Assembly: GCF_900143285.1 (NCBI RefSeq)
Contig: NZ_FRDN01000004.1
Location: 1-64,000 of the forward strand
Direction of reading: 5' to 3'
Length of the DNA stretch: 64,000 nt
Source: Desulfitobacterium chlororespirans DSM 11544
GTDB lineage: Bacteria > Bacillota > Desulfitobacteriia > Desulfitobacteriales > Desulfitobacteriaceae
Position numbers and translations under genes: made by a program. The notes below the pieces were generated by a model that saw nothing but the letters and a program-made list of their open reading frames with translations, made no database searches and was not told the DNA's origin. Below are positions 27,566 to 35,622 of the stretch, one piece after another (the stretch's first letter is position 1; every line of letters begins with the position of its first letter).

Positions 27566-28060
27566 TTATTGAACAGGATACATGCCATGGGAATGCATAT
27601 AGTTAAAGATTTCTTCACCATGTTCCTGCTCTTCTTTTTGAATATGATTAAGAATTTGCCTGAGATTTGTGTCCTGGAATTCAAAAATTGAGGTGTCATA
27701 GGTTCCAGAGACATATTTTTCAGTAGCCAGCATATCGCTGAGCATATTAAAATCTTTTTGGCTGTAGCTGTTGCTCCCTTGAGACTGCATCCCCTGCCCC
27801 TGCTGTTGCATTCCCTGGGCTTGCTGCCCTTGGGCCTGCTGTCCTTGGCCTTGATTCATGGACGGAACCTGACCGGACATGATCTGGCTGATGGTGTTAT
27901 AGTGCTGCTGTTCGCGGGAAGCAAGGTTCTGGAACATTTGACTGAGATTTGAACATTCGGCTTCCTTGGCATATTTACTATATTTTTCGACACATAATTC
28001 TTCGTGACCTTTTAAGTCTTTAAGAAGCATTTGCTCCTTTTGACTGAGTTGAACTTGCAT
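27566..28060 (-). CDS. Spore coat protein, CotF/ferritin-like family
   Basis: 164 residues with two helical blocks of the CotF type (about 8-58: KDLKGHEELCVEKYSKYAKE, SREQQHYNTIS; and about 103-160: LATEKYVSGTYDTSIFEF, HIQKEEQEHGEEIFNYM). Between them is a Gln/Gly-rich repeat (QGQQAQGQQAQGMQQQGQGM), probably flexible. The Glu/His spacing recalls ferritin-like four-helix proteins. Start has GGGAGG about seven bases upstream. CotF-type proteins are part of the spore coat; expression under a sporulation sigma factor is likely but no such promoter was identified. Confidence 0.83.
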   Translation of the reverse strand: MQVQLSQKEQMLLKDLKGHEELCVEKYSKYAKEAECSNLSQMFQNLASREQQHYNTISQIMSGQVPSMNQGQGQQAQGQQAQGMQQQGQGMQSQGSNSYSQKDFNMLSDMLATEKYVSGTYDTSIFEFQDTNLRQILNHIQKEEQEHGEEIFNYMHSHGMYPVQ

Positions 28061-28230
28061 GAAGACACCTCCCTAAAATATTAACCCTAGTGTTGACCAA
28101 TAACCGGAAACTATGTATTTTCCGGGAGAATTATTTAGCATTGAACGTTTTGCACCGAAACTTTTCTCTTGCTCCCACGTACTTTAGAGTAGAGAAACAA
28201 AATTATGGACTACGGGAGGGGGATATTAAT

Positions 28231-28437
28231 ATGGAAAAGCGCCTTTACCGCTCAGGAAGGGAAAAGATGTTGGCCGGGGTATGCGGTGGTTTGGGTGAGT
28301 ATTTTGATGTGGACCCGACCCTGATTAGGCTGGCGGTTGTTATTGCCATCTTTGGCGCCGGCATGGGGTTCTTCGCTTACCTGATCGCCTGGATTGTTAT
28401 TCCCAAGAATCCCGATCATAGATACTTAAACCCATGA
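28231..28437 (+). CDS. PspC-domain membrane protein
   Basis: A 68-residue single-domain PspC protein: [20 protein letters not shown], then [19 protein letters not shown] with one or two membrane helices to residue 58. The ATG at 28231 has GGGAGGGGG eight to ten bases upstream; the longer frame to 28090 has no site. PspC proteins act in phage-shock-type envelope stress responses; in Firmicutes such single-domain copies often stand alone. A terminator follows. Confidence 0.9.
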   Translation: MEKRLYRSGREKMLAGVCGGLGEYFDVDPTLIRLAVVIAIFGAGMGFFAYLIAWIVIPKNPDHRYLNP

Positions 28438-28477
28438 TTTCCTTTCAATTCCTGATTCAGACTATCTCTAAGCAGAG

Positions 28478-28515
28478 AATGCCCCTTGATGCAAAGTTCA
28501 AGCGGGCATTTTTTT
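28478..28515 (+). terminator. Terminator of pspC-like gene
   Basis: AATGCCC / GGGCATT stem around an 18-nt loop, followed by a run of Ts (TTTTTTC). Confidence 0.82.
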
Positions 28516-28612
28516 CGGAAAACTCCAACTAAAGCCAAGAATCACTTTGCTGCAAATGGGTTAAATTAAGCATGAGATCTTAAAGTTAAGGAATAGTTGA
28601 ATCGGGAGGAAT

Positions 28613-28921
28613 ATGATGTACAGAATGTCGGAGGAACAACAACAAAAAGTCTTTGCCAATTTTAAGAAAGTCATCGACAAACAAAACGCCGGACTTATCA
28701 ATAAAGAACTCTACTATCATCTCAACCTGAACTGCAACTTTGTGGCTCATTTTAATCTGCAGGGATTTCGCGAAGCTTACTCCGGTGAAAACTTCCGGGA
28801 ATTCGTGGATTACTTTAATCCTGCTTCCCCCTCCAGCCAGTGGCTGGCAGCACCTGAAATCAGTGCTGATTTTATTCCCCTCAATCAAGCCATGGTGGAC
28901 TACGCATACCCAAACCATTAA
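28613..28921 (+). CDS. Small soluble protein of unknown function
   Basis: 102 residues, start ATG with GGGAGG just upstream. Charged and aromatic with no membrane segment: EEQQQKVFANFKKVIDKQN, LINKELYYHLNLNCNFVAHF, ENFREFVDYF. I do not recognise it. Convergent with the ABC exporter genes (16-bp gap). The strong ribosome site and ordinary composition make it a likely real gene. Confidence 0.7.
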   Translation: MMYRMSEEQQQKVFANFKKVIDKQNAGLINKELYYHLNLNCNFVAHFNLQGFREAYSGENFREFVDYFNPASPSSQWLAAPEISADFIPLNQAMVDYAYPNH

Positions 28922-28937
28922 CTGTTTCTGGTACTTT

Positions 28938-30758
28938 TTAATACCCTTTGCCTGCCCCTTGTTGGAGCAGGAACATTTTGTAATACAGGCCTTTTTGAGC
29001 GAGGAGTTCATTATGATTGCCCCGCTCAACAATGTGTCCCTGATGCAAAACAAGGATAAGATCGGCATCCTGTATAGTGGAAAGCCGGTGAGCAATAGCG
29101 ATGGTACTGCGCCCTTGGCGCATTTTGTTTAAGGCGGTTTGAATAGCCTCTTCTGTCTCTGTATCCACACTGGCAGTCGCTTCATCGAGAATAAGAATTT
29201 TAGGCTCTCCGGCAATGGTGCGGGCAAAGCAGATCAGCTGCCGTTGACCACTGGAGAGTGTGGAGCCCCGTTCACTGACAGGTTCCTGATACCCCTGCCC
29301 CAGCTTGGTGATGAATTGATCAGCCTCCACAAATTCTGCCGCCGCCTCCACCTCTCCTTCCTTAACCCGGGGCCGGTTGAGAGCAATATTACCGGCAATA
29401 TCCCCGACAAAGAGGAAAGGATCCTGGGCAACCAGCCCAATCTGAGTGCGCAGCTCTTCCTGGGAAAAGTCATTCAAGGATAGGCCGTCAATCAAGATTT
29501 CTCCTTGATTAACAGGGTAAAACTTCATTAAGAGATTGGAAATCGTGCTTTTCCCGCTCCCGGTATGGCCTACTAAAGCTACAGTCTCCCCAGGGTGAAC
29601 CGTAAAGGAAATATTTTTTAAGACTTCAGTGACACCATCATAGGAGAAACTGACATTGCGAAATTCAATCTCACCTTTTTCTATACCAGGAGCAGGAAGT
29701 GCACCGGCTTCCTGAACAGCATTCAAACCAAGTGCGGTGGTGGTCCGCCCGTCATCCAGCACTTCAAAGACCCTTTCCGCGGCGATAATCGCCTGCTGAA
29801 GCTGGGAAAGGCGCATTAAGATCATATTCACCGGGTCGATGAAACGATCCAAATAATTGATAAAAGCATAGAGCACTCCCACTTCCACCGGACCAATGAT
29901 CGATTCCAGACCAAAGAAACCCAGGACCAAAATCAGCGCCAAGGTGTAGAGCAGATCCACTGCCGGACGCATCAGCGTGCTTTCCAGTTTAATATTGGCA
30001 ATGGCCGCACCGTAATACTTCTCGTTAATACCGGCAAATTTCTTTTGAAAGGTTTCTTCCTGTCTCATGATTTGAATGATATTCATGCCTTGGATGGACT
30101 CATTAAGTATCGCATTCAACCTGCCCAGCTCCGCCCGGGAGATCCTGTATATCTTGGAGCTGATCTTGCGGTAGATTTGCATCAAAGCAACGATGATGGG
30201 GAGCAGCACCAGGCAGAAGGCAGCCAACCGGACATCCAGGCTGAACATGGCAATAAATATGCCCAGCAGAAAGACAATGTTCTGGACATAGGTTGATAGC
30301 ACACCGATATAAAGCTCCTTAATCGCCTCTGTATCATTGGTGACTCTGGAGACTAAGGCTCCGGCCGGGGTCCGGTCAAAGACACTCATGGCCAAATATT
30401 GAACCTTGCTGAAAATATCCACCCTGATTTGTTGAATAATCAGCAAGGCTATCTTATTGAAACGAACCAATTGGTGATATTGAAGGAAAGAAGCCAAGAT
30501 GACCAGCAGCAGATACCCACCGCCCAGGATCGTTAAAGCCAGAGGCTCCAGGCGTCCAGGGGTCAGGTAGTCATCCAAAAAGATCTTAATCAGTACAGGT
30601 CCGGCTACATCGGCCGCGGTACCCGCAACGAGCAAGGCAAAGGCAAAAACCAGGGGTTTAAGATGGGGCTTTAAATAGGTAAGGAGCCTGAAGATGGTCC
30701 TGCCCTGTCCGGTAAGACCGGCTTTGTGTTCCACTTCTTCGGCGATAAGGGTGCTCAT
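28938..30758 (-). CDS. ABC exporter half-transporter with canonical ATPase site
   Basis: 606 residues: six membrane helices (about 25-310), then an ABC domain with Walker A GHTGSGKST, Q-loop GLVAQDPFLF, signature LSSGQRQ, Walker B ILILDEATASVD with the catalytic Glu, and H-loop IAHRLST. It is the second gene of a pair, overlapping its partner by 4 bp. Such pairs (BmrCD/TM287-288 type) form heterodimeric multidrug or lipid exporters in the plasma membrane. Here the signature has Ser for the second Gly (LSSGQ). Confidence 0.92.
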   Translation of the reverse strand: MSTLIAEEVEHKAGLTGQGRTIFRLLTYLKPHLKPLVFAFALLVAGTAADVAGPVLIKIFLDDYLTPGRLEPLALTILGGGYLLLVILASFLQYHQLVRFNKIALLIIQQIRVDIFSKVQYLAMSVFDRTPAGALVSRVTNDTEAIKELYIGVLSTYVQNIVFLLGIFIAMFSLDVRLAAFCLVLLPIIVALMQIYRKISSKIYRISRAELGRLNAILNESIQGMNIIQIMRQEETFQKKFAGINEKYYGAAIANIKLESTLMRPAVDLLYTLALILVLGFFGLESIIGPVEVGVLYAFINYLDRFIDPVNMILMRLSQLQQAIIAAERVFEVLDDGRTTTALGLNAVQEAGALPAPGIEKGEIEFRNVSFSYDGVTEVLKNISFTVHPGETVALVGHTGSGKSTISNLLMKFYPVNQGEILIDGLSLNDFSQEELRTQIGLVAQDPFLFVGDIAGNIALNRPRVKEGEVEAAAEFVEADQFITKLGQGYQEPVSERGSTLSSGQRQLICFARTIAGEPKILILDEATASVDTETEEAIQTALNKMRQGRSTIAIAHRLSTIQDADLILVLHQGHIVERGNHNELLAQKGLYYKMFLLQQGAGKGY

Positions 30759-32542
30759 GCCAGTCCGCCTCCCTCTTCGATCAAACTTTCCAGTTGTTGA
30801 GCCTGATAGGTTTCAGCATACCAGCCCTGATGCTCCATTAATTCGGCATGGCTGCCCCGCTCTACTATTTCCCCATTCTGAAGGACCAAAATCAAGTCGG
30901 CATGCTCAACAGCACTGAGGCGGTGGGCAGAGATCAAGGTGGTTTTTTGACTGCGGTTGCGCTTAAGCTCCAGGAGGATTTGTTTTTCCGTCTTGGCATC
31001 CACAGCCGATAAAGAATCATCAAGAATCAGTACCTCAGGATCGAGCAGCAGGGCCCGGGCAATCGAAATCCGCTGTTTTTGCCCTCCTGATAAAGTGACT
31101 CCCCGATCCCCGACAAGGGTCCCATAGCGCTCTTCAAACCGCTGGATATCTTCATGAATACAAGCCGTTTTAGCAGCCTTCTCAATTTCCGAGAGCTGGG
31201 CCTGGGGTTTCCCCAAGGCAATATTTTCGGCAAGGGTGGTGGAAAAAAGAAAGTGTTCCTGGGGGACATAACCAAAGATTCCTCGCAAGCTATCTAAAGG
31301 GATCTCCTCAATAGAGACACCGCCAATACGAATTTCTCCTGTCATTCCCGCAAACTCACGGAGGAGGACCCGGAAAAGGGTGGTTTTGCCGCTGCCGGTC
31401 TTGCCAACGATGCCCAGGGTCTGCCCTTCTTTAAGGGTGAAATGGATCTTTTTCAGCTCGGGCTTTGTCTGACCGGGATAGGTAAATTGTTCAAGAGCGC
31501 AGTAAATATCCCCCTTAACACTTTGTCTAAGCTCTGCCCTGCTTCCTGCAGGGGCTCCCTGTACGGAAACCTGATCCTGAACTTCGGACTCCACCACAAG
31601 CAAAGCCTGCACGCGATCATAGGAAGCTCTGCCCCGTTCCATAATATTGAACAGCCAGCCAAAGGCCAGCATCGGCCAAATAAACTGTCCCAGATAAAGG
31701 GTGAACTGAGTAAGCTGGCCCAGGGTCAGCCGGAGATGGATCACTTCATAAGCGCCAAAGGAGATGGCCAGAAAAAAGGATAGTCCCACAATCAGCATAA
31801 TCGACGGATCATAGAGGGAATCGACCACAGCCACCGCCTGATTCTTTTTGACCACATCATCGGACAGCTTGCGGAAGGACTCAATCTCCACTTCCTCCTG
31901 ACCAAAGGCTTTCACGACACGTACTCCGGAGATATTTTCCTGAACCTTATCATTAAGATCGCCGAAAGCCTCCTGAGCCTTGAAGAAGCGCTCATGAAGC
32001 AATGTACCGTAATAACTGGAGACCCAGGCCATAACCGGCATAGGCAACAAAGTAATAAGGGTCAATTTCCAGCTCAGAAAGGCTGCCATGGAAAAAACGA
32101 CAAAACCGCCCGTGACCAGGGAGTCCACCAGAGTCAGCACACCCATCCCGGCAGTTTCTTGAATCGCTTGAATATCATTGGTAGCATGGGCCATTAAATC
32201 CCCGGTCCGGTACTTTTGATAAAAGCTGGGTGACATACGGGTATAATGTTTAAAAAGCTGTTGGCGCAGCAGTCGGCTTAAACGGGCCGCCGCTCCGAAA
32301 ATCAGGATACGCCAGCTGTAGCGAAGGATGTAGGATAAGATACCCAGGCCGAAGAGGATCAAGAGCCATGACCAAAGGGTTTCCGGAGTTAAGGTCCGGT
32401 TGGTTACTCCATCCACGACCCTGCCGACAATATAAGGCGGACAAAGATTGATGGCCGCCAGGATGATGAGCAGAATAATTCCGGTAATATAACTCAATTT
32501 TTCCTTCTTAAAAAACCACATCAAATCTATAAATAAACGCAT
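30755..32542 (-). CDS. ABC exporter half-transporter with degenerate ATPase site
   Basis: 595 residues from ATG at 32542 (GGGGTGG upstream). Six membrane helices, then Walker A GKTGSGKTT, signature LSGGQKQ, and Walker B VLILDDSLSAVD, in which the catalytic Glu is Asp, plus H-loop SAHRLSA. That substitution marks the non-hydrolysing site of heterodimeric exporters, matching the intact partner encoded downstream. Substrate unknown. No regulator gene adjoins the pair. Confidence 0.92.
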   Translation of the reverse strand: MRLFIDLMWFFKKEKLSYITGIILLIILAAINLCPPYIVGRVVDGVTNRTLTPETLWSWLLILFGLGILSYILRYSWRILIFGAAARLSRLLRQQLFKHYTRMSPSFYQKYRTGDLMAHATNDIQAIQETAGMGVLTLVDSLVTGGFVVFSMAAFLSWKLTLITLLPMPVMAWVSSYYGTLLHERFFKAQEAFGDLNDKVQENISGVRVVKAFGQEEVEIESFRKLSDDVVKKNQAVAVVDSLYDPSIMLIVGLSFFLAISFGAYEVIHLRLTLGQLTQFTLYLGQFIWPMLAFGWLFNIMERGRASYDRVQALLVVESEVQDQVSVQGAPAGSRAELRQSVKGDIYCALEQFTYPGQTKPELKKIHFTLKEGQTLGIVGKTGSGKTTLFRVLLREFAGMTGEIRIGGVSIEEIPLDSLRGIFGYVPQEHFLFSTTLAENIALGKPQAQLSEIEKAAKTACIHEDIQRFEERYGTLVGDRGVTLSGGQKQRISIARALLLDPEVLILDDSLSAVDAKTEKQILLELKRNRSQKTTLISAHRLSAVEHADLILVLQNGEIVERGSHAELMEHQGWYAETYQAQQLESLIEEGGGLA

Positions 32543-32649
32543 AGGCCACCCCATTCGAAAAAAAATCAAAGCTTTTGCCCTTTAGGGAACATACGAAAAC
32601 ATGATAGCATAGTTTCGCAATAAGTCCTACAGATTAATGCATTATAAAA

Positions 32650-32678
32650 ACACCTGCCGTCCATAAGCAGGTGTTTTT
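32650..32678. terminator. Bidirectional-looking terminator hairpin
   Basis: ACACCTGC / GCAGGTGT perfect 8-bp stem around an 8-9-nt loop, preceded by AAAA and followed by TTTTT, so it could work on either strand. On the minus strand it would end the 45-residue gene upstream of the ABC exporter pair. Confidence 0.7.
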
Positions 32679-32780
32679 CCATTGTTCGCGTGCACTTAAA
32701 AAAGTGCGTCTCAATGTCAGCTCGTGTCTCAGTTTACTCTCCGGGGAGAATTTTGTCAAGAATATAATCTCAGCAACCCT

Positions 32781-32918
32781 TTAAGTCCGCTCTTTGGAAT
32801 GACCTTGACCGATCTTGTCATTGTCGTGAGCAGCAAAGGGAGGAATTTTATCTCCCGGGTTCAGATCTTTCTTGCGTATAACCTCGACGGCATGTTTCTT
32901 TTCTTTGGGCTTGGACAT
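32781..32918 (-). CDS. 45-residue charged small protein
   Basis: A complete short frame with ATG at 32918, a strong GGAGGAG site about five bases upstream and TAA at 32783-32781. Product is hydrophilic and basic at the start (MSKPKEKKHAVEVIRKKD), then LNPGDKIPPFAAHDNDKIGQ and ends GHSKERT. No membrane segment. I do not recognise the family, but the ribosome site, the balanced composition and the terminator about 100 bp downstream all argue it is expressed. Other sequence in 32570-33065 shows no gene. Confidence 0.6.
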   Translation of the reverse strand: MSKPKEKKHAVEVIRKKDLNPGDKIPPFAAHDNDKIGQGHSKERT

Positions 32919-33065
32919 ACAACTCCTCCTTTTCCGCTTTTAGTTTTACTGGTCTACCCTCTTTAGAATACCCTGAAAGTGAAAAATAATATCAGCAATT
33001 CCTTTTGCTTTCTTCCCCGTTTAGTTATAAAGTAGAGGTAAATAAGGTGAATTGGAGGTTTTTTT

Positions 33066-33368
33066 ATGGCGTTACCCCCTTTCTTAAAGTCCCTGGAAGG
33101 ATATGATCCTGCCTTCGCCCAAGAAATTGGCAACATAGCTGCTCTCGCTTTTCAGGAGAACAGCCTTGATGAGAAGACCAGGACATTGATCGCGCTGGCC
33201 CTTGATACCGTCTTAGGAGCCTCGGCAGGAGTGGCCAGCCTGGCCAATCAAGCCCGCCAGTTAGGAATCTCGGAGCAGGAAATCGCCGACACATTGCGCC
33301 TGGCCTACTTTACTGCCGGTTGTTCCGTCTTAAACACATCTTTTGCTGCCTTTGCCAAAAAGGAGTAG
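33066..33368 (+). CDS. AhpD/carboxymuconolactone decarboxylase-family protein lacking CxxC
   Basis: 100 residues of all-helical AhpD-like fold: LDEKTRTLIALALDTVLGAS, then ASLANQARQLGISEQEIADT and LAYFTAGCSVLNTSFAAF. The redox CxxC of AhpD peroxidase partners is missing; only one Cys (in GCSVL) is present, so alkylhydroperoxidase activity is unlikely. Ribosome site TTGGAGG. The following DUF1294 gene starts 4 bp after it, so they are co-transcribed. Confidence 0.82.
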   Translation: MALPPFLKSLEGYDPAFAQEIGNIAALAFQENSLDEKTRTLIALALDTVLGASAGVASLANQARQLGISEQEIADTLRLAYFTAGCSVLNTSFAAFAKKE

Positions 33369-33372
33369 CTTC

Positions 33373-33663
33373 TTGACTGATTTACTTAATCTTTGGCCAC
33401 TGGGGATGGCTTACCTAATCATCAACGCAATCTGCTTTTTTCTGATGGGATGGGATAAAAACCGGGCCCGCAGCAGGGGCCGGCGCATTCCGGAAAAGTG
33501 GTTCTTTATCCTGGCTTTTCTGGGCGGGGCCCTGGGAGCTTGGCTGGGCATGCAGATTTTCCGGCACAAAACCAAGCACAATACCTTTGTATTGGGAATC
33601 CCCCTGCTCCTGGTATGGAATGTGCTGATGATGTATGTGTTGGGGCAGCACCTTTCTCTTTAG
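33373..33663 (+). CDS. DUF1294 membrane protein
   Basis: 96 residues from TTG at 33373, seven bases after AAGGAG at the end of the upstream gene. Three hydrophobic segments with the family motifs FFLMGWDKNRARSRGRRIPE and GGALGAWLGMQIFRHKTKH. The family has no established function. The last gene before a MITE-like element. Confidence 0.85.
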   Translation: MTDLLNLWPLGMAYLIINAICFFLMGWDKNRARSRGRRIPEKWFFILAFLGGALGAWLGMQIFRHKTKHNTFVLGIPLLLVWNVLMMYVLGQHLSL

Positions 33664-33701
33664 AGCATGAATTAATAAGCATGAATTAAAGCAAGCTTAC
33701 A

Positions 33702-33821
33702 GGGGCTGTGTCAAAACTTAACTCCGAAAACTCAAAGTTGGTGCAAATAGCCAAAGGCGTCCTCCCTTCACTATAATAGTGGGGGCAGGACGCCTTTATT
33801 AGTGATTATTGACACAGCCCC
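33702..33821. mobile_element. MITE-like 120-bp element with 13-bp terminal inverted repeats
   Basis: GGGGCTGTGTCAA at 33702-33714 is perfectly repeated in inverse as TTGACACAGCCCC at 33809-33821. Inside is a second inverted repeat, AAAGGCGTCCT / AGGACGCCTTT, flanking CCCTTCACTATAATAGTGGGGGC. GGGGCTGTGTCAA ends resemble those of several DDE transposons, so it is probably a non-autonomous derivative. No clear target duplication was seen. It provides the last codons and the stop of the neighbouring GNAT gene and probably acts as terminator. Confidence 0.65.
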
Positions 33822-34332
33822 CCGAAGGATAGCCTTTAAAGTCTTTTCTCATTTTGTCACAGGAAAGTATCATGCCGTATTCCTGAACGGTAAAGGTTTC
33901 TGTTTTAGTAAAACCATGGGATAGATAAAATCGTATGGCACGCTGATTGGATGATAATACCTCCAGAAGACAATAGTTACATCCCTGCTTCAGCATTTCT
34001 TCCTCTATCCTCTGATAGAATGAATGGCCTACACCGAGACCGATATATTCCGGCAGCAAATAAAAGGCATGCCATTCCCCATAGATATCCTTCCCCTCCT
34101 TGACTACGCTGAACACGGTACTGCCAATAATCTTTCCCTCAGATTCGGCAATCAGACAAGTATCTCCCTTGCCCGCACCCTCCTGCAAAATCGACACCCA
34201 ATGATCGGCTTGCAACGAAGACAAATACTCGCCGGCCATCAGCCCTTGGTAGGCTGATAGGTAACTCATCATGATCTGTTCGCTGATTTTTTCCAGCTCG
34301 TCCGCTGCAGGCATACGATAGCTTATGGTCAT
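33799..34332 (-). CDS. GNAT-family N-acetyltransferase
   Basis: 177 residues with the acetyl-CoA fold: HAFYLLPEYIGLGVGHSFYQ (motif A, a variant of Q/RxxGxG/A) and EVLSSNQRAIRFYLSHGFTK (motif B). Substrate unknown. The last residues (about GGCVNNH) and the stop lie inside the terminal repeat of the 120-bp MITE-like element, so the natural C-terminus has probably been changed by the insertion. Start ATG follows GGGGAAGAAG. Confidence 0.87.
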   Translation of the reverse strand: MTISYRMPAADELEKISEQIMMSYLSAYQGLMAGEYLSSLQADHWVSILQEGAGKGDTCLIAESEGKIIGSTVFSVVKEGKDIYGEWHAFYLLPEYIGLGVGHSFYQRIEEEMLKQGCNYCLLEVLSSNQRAIRFYLSHGFTKTETFTVQEYGMILSCDKMRKDFKGYPSGGCVNNH

Positions 34333-34362
34333 CTTCTTCCCCAGTCAGCCTTTGTAATCCAC

Positions 34363-35535
34363 TTATTCCTTAGTGCCTCCGGAAACACCCGGCTCTTCTT
34401 TCAGGAATTGCTTGGATTCTTCCAAAGGCTGCAACTCTTTCTTCTTAATGCTCAGTTCGTAACTATTTCTCATCCGCTTGGAGGCCCAGCGCATTTCCGT
34501 GGCCACCACAGCCACCTCCATGGTGGCCCGCAGAAAGTACACACCCCTGAAATGCTTTTGCCACTGATCCATCCTTAGATCAAACTCATTCCAAAAATCC
34601 TGATCAAGGGTTCGCAACGGCGTGGCCGGGACAAAGGTGAAGCTGAGGTACAAACTATCCCGAAGCGCTCCCAAGATCCCTTGGCCAACCAGGATATAGT
34701 CCAAAAGACTTTGAAACTCCTGACTTATTCCTTGACCCATTTGCGGAGGGGAATCAGGCGCCTGGCGCCGTTTCACTCTTTGGCGGGTCATTTCTTCGAT
34801 GTTTTCTCCACGCTCGATAAATCCCCGGCAAAGTTCCAGGAGCCGTTCCATAAGCTGCATTTTATCTTTAGAGCTGAATTCCTCCCGGGCATGTTCGTAA
34901 AGCTCTGTCACTTCTTCCAGCCGCTTTTCCAGCAAGGTCGGCTTGGCTTTTTCATAGTCATTAAGTGATGTTGAGCCCACATAGTGTTGAAGGCTATTTA
35001 AGAAAAACTCCGAGGAATCATAAAAAAGGGCATATAGCTTCTCTTTGAACTGCTTTTTATACCGCGGCGGAGCAAGCACCCGATTAATAGTAAGGGCTAC
35101 CACCAAGCCAATAAAAATGCATAAAGCCCGGGAAATGGCATGTTCCAAAAATTGGTCGGGAGGGGCATCCAGGATGAAGATGATGGATACAATCCCCAAA
35201 TTCACACCATGCCACCCCATACGGTTGGAAGCAGCGATCATTAAGATAACAACCAAGCCGATAATATAAGGGTTGCTTCCCACGGTCAGTCCCACGGCAA
35301 TAGCCAGTACCACAGCCGCAATATTAACTGCAATCTGTTCCCAGGCGTTAGAAAGGGCTTTGCTCACGGAAGGCTGCATATTGATGACCACCGTAATGGC
35401 GGCAAAGCTGGCCGGCCCTACTGAAGCTATCTGGCAGATTAATAGTGCAATGGTTACTCCCAGCCCGGTCTTAAGAATTCTTGGGCCAAACCAAGTTTTA
35501 AGCTTAGAAAACAGGGAAAATCCCCCTTCCCTCAA
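34363..35535 (-). CDS. Aromatic acid exporter-like (FUSC/DUF939) membrane protein
   Basis: 390 residues in this frame. The first about 150 hold four to five membrane helices (GLGVTIALLICQIASVGPA, VNIAAVVLAIAVGLTVGSNP, IGLVVALTINRVLAPP); the remaining about 230 are a helical cytosolic domain. This matches the DUF939/ArAE_1 branch of FUSC proteins. Start uncertain: the TTG at 35535 has no upstream site, while GAAGGGGG within the frame points to a start about 20 bases further in. Transport function is inferred from family. Confidence 0.8.
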   Translation of the reverse strand: MREGGFSLFSKLKTWFGPRILKTGLGVTIALLICQIASVGPASFAAITVVINMQPSVSKALSNAWEQIAVNIAAVVLAIAVGLTVGSNPYIIGLVVILMIAASNRMGWHGVNLGIVSIIFILDAPPDQFLEHAISRALCIFIGLVVALTINRVLAPPRYKKQFKEKLYALFYDSSEFFLNSLQHYVGSTSLNDYEKAKPTLLEKRLEEVTELYEHAREEFSSKDKMQLMERLLELCRGFIERGENIEEMTRQRVKRRQAPDSPPQMGQGISQEFQSLLDYILVGQGILGALRDSLYLSFTFVPATPLRTLDQDFWNEFDLRMDQWQKHFRGVYFLRATMEVAVVATEMRWASKRMRNSYELSIKKKELQPLEESKQFLKEEPGVSGGTKE

Positions 35536-35622
35536 TTTGTGTAACTAGAGTATAGATCCGAACCCATGCTTTGGCAAGTTAAGAAATCCGACAGAAAAGG
35601 GCCTGAATTCAAGCTTTCATCT

